In this document: positions 56,193-64,000 of the stretch, piece after piece
How positions within the stretch are numbered: position 1 is the first letter of the stretch
Layout: every line of letters starts with the position of its first letter
Source: Blakeslea trispora
Lineage: Eukaryota; Mucoromycota; Mucoromycetes; Mucorales; Choanephoraceae
Assembly: GCA_025331445.1 (NCBI GenBank)
Contig: JAIWNE010000013.1
Span: 62,001-126,000 of the forward strand
Reading direction: 5' to 3'
DNA length: 64,000 nucleotides
The notes under the pieces: generated by a model
Told to the model about the DNA's origin: nothing
Seen by the model: only the letters and a program-made list of their open reading frames with translations
The model's database searches: none
Made by a program: the position numbers and the translations under genes

Positions 56193-57264
56193 ATTCACAG
56201 GTTGCAGGAGCAAAGGATGAAGAAAGTAGTGATCGCTCATCCATGGTTCAAAAGAAAACCAAATCCTAACCTTTAGAGAAAAAAAACATTTAGAAAAAAT
56301 TGTAACGAAGCTAGCATTAGAAAGATATAAAAGGAAAGGATTTAGAGAAAAGTTTCTTTTATTGCTTTACATTATAATCTGACAGTAAAGTGTGTTTAGA
56401 GATATATATGTTGAATCCTTCACCCTGTTCTGTTTTTATTTTGTTTACTCTGGCTGTACTTGATAGATTATAGTACTATTAGATCAACAAAGACTATGTG
56501 TGTTTTTGTGCTCAAGAAGTGATGATGATTGAAGAGGGTATGTTGAAATATTTTAGTCATTGGAGTTCATTATCCAAACCTTGTTGGATGCCTACGACAT
56601 CCTCAATGACCTTGATGTCAAAAAGAAGTCGCCTACTTCTCATAAAATAATACACTCAAAGAATACACGTTTTTTCCAGACCTTACTCTTTGTCTCGCCT
56701 GAGCAGATTTCGCTCTGAACCATCCTCCTCCCAACAAAAGCCTCCTACTTATTGCAGTTATCATCACTCGCCCGAGCACAACACTGCTGACTATAGAATA
56801 AAGCAGAGAGGGGATGAACGAAAGCTGCTTTTTCAGCAATTTGAATCAAAAGGTAAGAAATCACCATTTTTTACTTGCAAAGGTCCATAGAAGCCTGACC
56901 ATGTGTGCAAAGACAAGAAAAAGGGCAAACCCTCTACTGTTTTCACTGCTTTGAACGTCCTATGATTTTTGTCTTTGAAAACTCATCAAAACGATATTAA
57001 TGAGGAAATCTAAGCCTTGGTAAGCAGAATGGTATTATGCTGTCAATTGGCAAGTGTTGAAAAAAAGCAATTAATGATAGGATTTGTGACATTTAAAGCT
57101 CTTTTAACAGAAATAAAGGAGGCACCCAAAAGAATTGGTGTGTATTTTATGAGAGCAAGTCCCTCGTCTGCTTGTTTCGGCAATAAAAAAAAAGCAGCCA
57201 ATAGTGGCTCATCCTTAGTGGCTTTTTTTAACTTTTTTTCTTTTTTCTTGTTATATACACCTCA
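56193..57264. other. Intergenic region with a retroelement relic
   Basis: About 1.07 kb. Apart from the gag-like fragment at 56690-56890 (listed separately) I see nothing. Pyrimidine-rich sequence precedes the next ATG. Confidence 0.5.
56690..56890 (+). pseudogene. LTR-retrotransposon gag-like zinc-knuckle relic
   Basis: A 66-codon frame reads PTYCSYHHSPEHNTADYR. This matches the CxYHxxxxHxTxxC pattern of Gag zinc knuckles in Ty3/Gypsy elements, except that the last Cys is Tyr. It is followed by charged residues and a stop. No protease, reverse transcriptase or LTR is seen within the surrounding kilobase. A decayed fragment is the simplest reading. Confidence 0.4.
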
Positions 57265-57986
57265 ATGTCAGCACAAATCGACGTTCCAAAGAAAGCAGTA
57301 CGTGCACTTCGATCGCGACTTCAGACTGTCAAGAAACATCTCGATCCTCTCTTGGCAAGACCCATCAATGACGTTTTTTCCAAATTATCACTAAATGAAA
57401 GATATGAGCTCGAAGTACTCTTGACTTATTCATTGAATACTTTGTTCTACATCTACATGCGTACACAAGGATCAGATCCTCAAAAGCATATAGTCATAAA
57501 GGAATTGGTAAGCAATCGAAGTTTTCTTTTGTTGAGAAAAAAGAAGAGGGTTGCTGCTTACTCATATTTTACCACTAGGCTAGAGTACAACAGTATATTC
57601 AGAAATTAAAAAAGACTCAAGCTTCACCAGAGAAACGTAAGCAACAAGAAATCATCATGTTAATCTCTTTCTCATCACTGTCTAAATTAGCTAATATGAA
57701 GGTGGATAAGGAAGCAGCATCACGATTTATTAAGGCAGCTCTTCGTGATGATGATAGCACTGATTCAGTGTCAGCAACGAAGAGAAAGGCAGAACCCGTT
57801 GATATTAGTTCAGACAGTTCATCAGAAGAAGAAGAACAAGATACAAAGAATAAAGGACGAAACATGGACGTTTTTAGCAGTAAGTGTCAGAGCTTCAAAA
57901 TAAAAAAAAAGGATGCCTTATTCTAATCAACTACTATAGAATCAACATCCCACAAAAAGAAATCAAAACAAGCACGAAAACAATAA
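57265..57986 (+). CDS. C1D/Rrp47 family exosome cofactor (LRP1-like)
   Basis: Four exons (57265-57507, 57579-57636, 57691-57879, 57940-57986) encode 178 residues. The N-terminal Sas10/C1D helical domain has LRSRLQTVKKHLDPLLAR, LSLNERYELEVLLTYSLNTLFYIYMRTQG and, after a splice, ARVQQYIQKLKK. Then DKEAASRFIKAAL, an acidic SSDSSSEEEEQD stretch and a basic KKKSKQARKQ tail. Yeast Rrp47 binds Rrp6 and helps the nuclear exosome process rRNA and snoRNA precursors; C1D in animals does the same. The basic tail would contact RNA. Family membership is good; the partner is inferred. Confidence 0.85.
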
Positions 57987-58150
57987 AAAAAAAATAAGAA
58001 AAATAAGAGGATTCTATTGTTTTGCCCTCAACTCATTTCCGAGTGCAATACAGAGGGACTTTTTTTCTTTCTATGATTATAAGAGTGGATGAAAGTAGTG
58101 TAAAGAAAAGGGGGGAATGAACTATATACATAAGGATAATAATGGAAAGT

Positions 58151-59310
58151 TTAAAGTGTTTCTTTTGATTGCCGGTTATCAGCAAAGAATTGCTTGCCAA
58201 CCTCATAACTGGATATCATAATAGCACAAGCAGGAGCCACTTTGACTACACGGGGAACAACACCTCGGAAGAAACCAGCAGCTCCGTCCTTCTGAAAGAT
58301 GTCCCGAATAATACGTCCAACTCGCGCTTCTTCAGCATCAGAACTTACTTGACGTTGTGTCTTGATGACATCAAATGGTGTTGTCAAAGTAGCAGCCAAC
58401 ATACCACTTGAGGCACCCGATAGAAAAGAGATTTGAAAGTGGGATAGTGTTTGTCCTGGTTGGTCTTGAAGCGTGTGTTTGATTTTTTCGTATCCCATCC
58501 AATAGATACCTGAGAAAGGTACATCTCTTAACATGGTGGGTAGTAATCCACGCCAGAGAGCCTGTGGGCCTTCTCGCTTCACCATATGACTGACACCTTG
58601 CCAAACACCTTGAAATCCCTGCATACCTTCCACAGACTGCATTCGTGTTCGGAACAATTCAAGGGGTGATACAACCAAGGCAGCCATAGCTAATAAGAGC
58701 AACAATAACCCCACTTAATCTCTGCTTTCTTTCTTTCCTATTTAACTTACTTCTAGCTAAACCGCCTGCCCATAAAGGTGAATAATGATCCAAAGCAGTG
58801 TTGGCAAACTGTGATTGTCTAGTGCGGTCTCGAATATGATCATATCCAACAAAATAAATGGCTGTCGAAGGTAAAGCCATCACCAAGCCAGGAGCCAATC
58901 CTCTCCAAAGTGCCAATAACCCTTCATTTCGAAAGATAGTCGATAGTCCGTGCTAATCAACAGATCAGCTTTCATTTTCCTGACATGTATTGTAATAGTA
59001 AATCGACTTACAAGAGTGCCTCTGTACTGACTGTTGCCTATCCTTGAAGATTCCTGAAGTCGAGTCTTGACTACATCAAGAGGATTCACTGAAGAAACCA
59101 AAATAGATTTACAGGGCAGGGTGAGTCATTAGATAACTTACAAGACACAAAAAAAAACTTACTAAATGACATTGTAATAACAGCACCTGTACAAGCGGAA
59201 ACAATCTTTTCAATAGAGGAAGATCCTGTAGGGTTGATCAGCTTTTGCTTTCTATGCTCAACATGGTCTAATGGTGTCAAATTGACTCTTGAAGCCATTG
59301 TCTCGCTCAT
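58151..59310 (-). CDS. Mitochondrial carrier family protein, SLC25A39/40 (Mtm1) type
   Basis: Reads from ATG 59310 (MSETMASR) to TAA 58151 in about four exons. Three carrier repeats are visible with the Px(D/E)xx(K/R) signatures: NPLDVVKTRLQ, SPLELFRTRMQ and TPFDVIKTQRQ, each followed by aromatic/Gly helices (LWRGLAPGLVMALPSTAIYFVGYD, LWRGLLPTMLRDVPFSGIYWMGYE, FFRGVVPRVVKVAPACAIMISSYE). The last two are characteristic of the SLC25A39/40/Mtm1 branch of the mitochondrial inner membrane, linked to glutathione import and manganese/iron handling. Substrate is inferred from the branch. Confidence 0.88.
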
Positions 59311-59671
59311 GATGACTAAACAATTAAAAGAAAATAAACGGCTTATCGATTTTTTTTTACTTTTCCGAAGATAAAAAAATGAGTCAAACTTAAATCTCCG
59401 CATGTCAGATTCATTGGTGGGGCTGCTGTGTCTGGGCATGTTCTAGTGACAGACGAGAAGGGGGGGGGGGAACGAAAGCTCAAATTACACTATGGCATAT
59501 TATCTTGTACCTGCTATGGATTGTATTGTTTGAAAGCAAAGGAATGATAGGAGAGAACAAGCTAGAGAAATCTCAAATTGCACACAATTCGTTCAATAAG
59601 CTAGCTGGCTTCACGAATTTTGAAAGTTGATTTTATTAATGTATAAAGAAAGAAAATGATAATGCAGTTTG
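59311..59671. other. Intergenic region with a G11 run
   Basis: About 360 bp between the carrier start and the next minus-strand stop, with a G-run at 59459-59470. It holds the carrier promoter and the 3' UTR of the importin-like gene. No gene seen. Confidence 0.5.
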
Positions 59672-61934
59672 TTAAATACATAAGTTGCCTACAGCACTTT
59701 CAATCAATCGAACATCTCCGTCTTCAAGACCACGAATCACTCTTCTCTTGTTGCTCTTGGCTTTGATTTCAATAATAGTAGGTAGACCAAAAGCATTCGC
59801 CACATCTATCAGAGAGGCTGTCTGAACAACGTCTTCCTCTGAGGCAACTAAAAGCTTTTCTAATTTTTGACATAGATCCATCACTGTGCTTGATTTGGAT
59901 CCCAGCTCCTTCTGCACACGGGGAAGGGCATTGGGTAAACCACCCTCCAGTAAGCTACGTACATATGGATTTTTGCCCTGAGGAAAACGCTTATCCATCC
60001 ATTTGTTGGAGCGCTGAACAAGACTAATCATGCATTCGATTGATTTTTCGCATACATCCAGTGGAAGCTCAACAAAGTTAAACATTTTGGCAAGGGATTC
60101 TGGTATTTTTGGGTATTGCGACATTAGATCCCTAAGACAGACAAGAGTCAATGGATTGTTCTGATTGTTTAACTTGTATTACTTTACCATACAGTGTTGT
60201 CTGTCCCAAGTGAAATCAAGTTAAAGATTATCCAAAGTGCTTCTTTTGTCACTTTCCATTCATCATTTCGATAATAGTAAGCATGTGAGATGGTGGGCGT
60301 CCACTGCTTTGTACTGTCGTCATAAATATGCCCAGGAACAGTGATATGAGCAACTACATTTGACATCACTACATCATGTCCAATGACATGTCGAATCATT
60401 TCTTCATTACCAGCTGCTAAATTAGAAATGACAAGATAGGCGTCTTTACGGATTTCATTAGGTGCTTGAGGCTCAAGTAGGCGAGTAATGCTAGCCAGAA
60501 TAGGTGTGCGCAGTAAACCAACCACACTATTGTTTGGGCCTGAAGTGATGTTGACTACTGTACGAATGGCTGGTACAACTACTTTAGGTACACCATGACT
60601 TTGAAGGAAATAGCTAAATGAGTCCAACTAGTTTCGAGTAAATGTGTTGGTACTTACTATAGTAAATGGGATAGTCTTTCACATAATTCGTCTGATATAT
60701 GGTTGAGTCGATGAAATTCGGTAACATCATGCATATTGTATAAAATACGAGACAATCCCCAACTAAAAAGGATATACATCCAACAAAAGCATAAGTCTCT
60801 CTCTGTTTTCTCTTGTCTTTTTTTCTTAAACTTACCATACTTCAATTTCGAGTTTAGGGTAATCAAATACAATGTATTTTGAAAACACCTCAAACATAGG
60901 CAAGTACTATGCAATAAAAGAAAACAAGTAAGGTTGAAAAGTAGAACAAGTGGTGTAGAATGTAGCCTTACATGTCGAAAGTATTCAGCAACACGAAAGC
61001 CACCACGGGACATGTTTGATAGCGCCCATAAAAGAGCCTCCACATTGGAATAATCTTCTTCGTCTGCAAAGCGCATTCTACCTTTTTCATGTTGACCATA
61101 AGTAGATTCATCGTAAGCTTCTTCGTAGATAGAATCAAGTACAGTCACAATCGAACTGCTGAATCCTTTGCACATCAATTCTTCACGATAAGAAGGGGCT
61201 TCCCCAGCAACATTGCCAAGAGCCCAAGCAGCCTGAGCTTTTACATCTAATCTGGATCGTTTGTTTGAGATGCACTCAAGTAATACATCTACAAATCCTG
61301 CTTCAATAACTGAATTAGTTTGCTCAGTGGTACCAGCCTTCATTTAAAAAAAAAGGAAATGAGTTTATGTATGCTAAAGAGAGATAAAATACTTACTGCT
61401 ATATTCGTAACAATCCATGCACATTCAAACTAGATAAAAAAAAAGTTATCAGTAGATTTCTTTTTAAATAAAGAAAAGAAAGACAGTTACTTTGATCGAA
61501 TCATCAAGATTGGCACTTAATAATTCCTTAATGCGAGGTAAGATTTCCAATTTTAAAATATCGTTGACACTTGTCTCATCACTATGACCTGGATAAAAGA
61601 AATTAAGCCAAAAAAAAAACTTTCAGGTAATTCCTATGACTACCTTGAGTTAAATATCTGCGTAGCAATCGAATACTCTGTTTAATTTTTTCAGGTTCTG
61701 TTGAGTGAAGCAAGTATTTAATTGTAGGCAGCTATAAAAAAAAATTGCATAATTTAACCAGTCGGTTCTTCAACAAAGCATGGAGACAAACAAACTCCGT
61801 TCACTTACACTATCTTTGTCTACTGAACCACCTTGAGTAGGCAATTTATAAATAGAGACGTTGGAAAGCTTGCGGCTGATTTCCAAGAGAATATCGTCTT
61901 CTGCTGGTGTAGGTTCAAACACGTCGATCGTCAT
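59672..61934 (-). CDS. Importin-alpha-like ARM-repeat protein lacking an IBB domain
   Basis: Starts at ATG 61934 (MTIDVFEP) and ends at TAA 59672-59674 in about eight exons. It is an array of armadillo repeats with the W-x3-N pattern that importin-alpha uses for NLS binding: CAWIVTNIAAG, AAWALGNVAGE, LLWALSNMSRGG, CWGLSRILYN and ALWIIFNLISLGT, plus YLVISNLAAGNEEM. Instead of the basic N-terminal importin-beta-binding segment of canonical importin-alpha, the first 45 residues are acidic and neutral (PTPAEDDILLEI). The acidic C-terminus of canonical proteins is replaced by KSNKRRVIRGLEDGDV. It may bind NLS cargo without importin-beta. The first intron between NLSIYK-type and LPTIKYLL exons was placed by eye. 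Confidence 0.82.
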
Positions 61935-64000
61935 GACTTTTACTTTTTCAAAAGAGTGTATGAGTAGGAAAGAAAGCAGATCTGCATAAAATATACTCAC
62001 GGTCTTATCAGTGGTTACTTGTGTGAGTGTCTATTGATAAAAGGTAGATATCGCTTCGTTACTAACTATTTATTTATCAGCTTGAAAAAAAAAGACAAGA
62101 GAAAGGAAAGAGGCAAGAAATAAAAAGGGAAAAAGAAGGAGAGAAAGATAGACCTTAAACGCGCTCTTTTATTTATTTATTTTTCAAATAAGAAACCTTA
62201 AAAATTTGATTCAATAAAAAACGACACACACTCATACACACACACACGCACACTCATACACACATACACACACATTCACGCGCCCACTGGCATACAATCT
62301 CGAATGGAATTTATTTAAAAAAGCAAGCTTTGATTTAAAAATGACAGAATGTTAAATTAGTCACAAATATGCTTTTTGTTACACCATTTCTGGAAAATAG
62401 AATGAACATTGAGAGAAAAAGCTTGTACACAAAAAAAATTGAACTATGTTCAACAAAAAAAAAAAGGACTGCGACGTTTGTAAATCAGAGATTGAGAAAG
62501 TGGGCTCAATATAAGAGAGTAACTTTTTGTTCAAACATATCTGTAATTTTGAGTCAGAGTATCAACAGAATTCACAGAGATTTTTCAAAGTTAAAATCTC
62601 CTCCTTGAATAATGTCTTCCCTCCTTCCTTTTTTACTCTTAACCTCAGATCAAAATTACCTAACAGAATTGGGCTCAAATCCATATCTTTGACTGATAAT
62701 TAACTTTTCAGCCTGCTCCAAGACATACATAGGAGCATGTAATTATAACAAATGAGTGTCTTTTGAATCAGATCATGTCGATTAAGTGTAATCTAAAGCA
62801 TTAGAAACAAAACTAAAATGATAGCCAAGAACTGTACCTACTGCTTTTTCTCTTTCTCTTATTTTGATTCTTGACTTATTTATAACTTGTTTTTTCTTTT
62901 CTCTCTGAGCTTTTTTCGTGATATGTCCTGACCTTTGTGTTAATAAACGACCCTCCCTACCTTCAGAATAGTCAGCGCTCTATCTCTTGTATTGGGCTTA
63001 AGTATGATAGCTTAAGTTCCTTTAGTAAATCAAGGTTATAGTACAGCTTAGACTGATGCAGAAGGCTAATTCATCAAAGAAACCACAATCGTTCTATTGG
63101 TAAAAACCAAACTTCTTTCATTTTCTTTTAGCATTTGTATTTTACTTTCATTTGAGTGTACATAAATCAACAAAAGTTTAAGAAAATAACAAAAAGCTTA
63201 TTCCATATTATGAGAAAACTAAAGCTGTCTGTAAAACTACACTCAAAATAGTGTGAGAGAAAGCCCTAGGCTTTTCGGTTTTCATCCTCTGGATTCCACA
63301 TCTTACTGTAATTCATGATTCTGTGACAGCCAGATTCATTGATAGATATGCAACTCTCAGGAGAAACCTGTGTCCATCACAACACCTTGCTTATTCTTTT
63401 TGGAACAATCAAAATTAAAACCTGCAAAAGAGAAGCAAGCCTGATGACTTTTGCAATAGACATTTCAACTACTAAATTTCGTGTTTGCAATCGATTAAAC
63501 TTTGCAGCTTACGACTCCAGTGTTTGCATGACTCTGATTGAAAGAAACTAGTCTAGCAAGCCATTCAGGAAAAATTGGTACTTTCTTTCAAGTCTTTGAC
63601 AAAAAAAACAATAATGATTTGCACTGATTTGACCAATGCTAACAGGTAAGCTCATTGACGTTTCACATGTATTAATAATCTATAAAAAAATTTCTTATAG
63701 TCTCTGAACTTTCTGTAGGTGATAAAACACTTGCAACTATTTTCAAAATATTGACTTTCTCTCTTTCAAGTCATTTAGGCTATTGAACAACATACTGGAC
63801 CTTTCTTTTTTGCCTTTTTGAAATATGTATTTATTACAGGCTCTATAGAATTTAGCAAGTATCAAAACATCTACAGTCACATTCAAAACATGTACTAAAA
63901 TAAAGTGTTCCCTGTTCCCTAGGGGCAAAATCAAGGATTGTAGGCAGCAAATGTATGACCGTGGAAAAAATTAGCGCTCTTTCAATCGAGCTGCCTTCTA
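61935..64000. other. Intergenic region to the right edge, no gene seen
   Basis: About 2 kb. It contains a CA-rich repeat (62222-62276), AT-rich sequence and short frames up to 80 codons (for example 62369-62608), none recognisable. The very end (63970-64000) has a vaguely tRNA-like AGCTCGATTGAAAGAGC on the minus strand that does not extend to a tRNA inside the window. Confidence 0.5.
62222..62276. repeat. (CA)n-rich simple repeat
   Basis: Imperfect CA dinucleotide run with CATA and CGCA interruptions, about 55 nt long. Ordinary microsatellite. Confidence 0.85.

Noticed and set aside
63960..64000. Possible tRNA 5' half on the minus strand at the right edge
   Set aside because: AGCTCGATTGAAAGAGC looks like a D-arm, but the following bases do not form an anticodon arm and no T-arm with GGTTCGANTCC follows.

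Overview
The window looks like nuclear DNA of an early-diverging filamentous fungus, most likely a Mucorales member (Mucoromycota). It is AT-rich, and genes are split by many short (about 50-90 nt) GT-AG introns with T-rich 3' ends. It holds an accessory multicopy family and LINE/DDE relics whose style I associate with Mucorales. The standard genetic code fits every gene. The order is an inference; fungal ancestry rests on a fungal-type KCH potassium transporter, Ssz1, a fungal ergosteryl-glucosidase-like GH5 and a YSC84/SH3 protein.

Layout. 0-8.4 kb: 3' end of an oxysterol-binding protein, a PTPMT1-like phosphatase, a GH5 glycosidase and, on the minus strand, a cyclic-nucleotide phosphodiesterase with an N-terminal receiver-like domain. 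8.4-11 kb: gene-poor, with a degenerate zinc-knuckle relic. 11-20 kb: KCH transporter, FTS/AKTIP E2 variant, FCP1-type phosphatase, GatC, PITP and BCD1. 21.7-24.9 kb: peroxisomal pair of acyl-CoA oxidase (ends AKL) and SCP2 (ends SKL). 25.8-28.4 kb: SYLF-SH3 protein and KDEL receptor. 31-39 kb: Kelch coiled-coil protein, RPC11, Ssz1 and a concentrative nucleoside transporter. 40.4-47.8 kb: C2H2 protein, Prp28, tubulin cofactor C and alanine aminotransferase. 48.4-54.2 kb: an accessory block with a broken DDE transposase, a broken unknown ORF, two tandem partial copies of a PD-(D/E)XK-like family and a LINE 3' fragment. 54.3-62 kb: dUTPase, TPX2-motif protein, C1D/Rrp47, SLC25A39/40-type carrier and an importin-alpha-like protein without an IBB domain. 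62-64 kb: no gene seen.

There are no operons. Neighbours are often head-to-head or tail-to-tail with very short gaps: 76 bp between the Prp28 and TBCC start codons, 11 nt between the C2H2 and Prp28 stop codons. Functional coupling by position is plausible only for the acyl-CoA oxidase/SCP2 pair. The most notable observations are the receiver-PDE fusion, the IBB-less importin-alpha-like protein, the PD-(D/E)XK-like duplicated family with a lost catalytic Asp in one copy, and unusual splicing: 14-, 17- and 19-nt microexons, an intron directly after an ATG, and a GC-AG intron. Exon models were assembled by eye; where total coding length is stated, it was checked to be a multiple of three.
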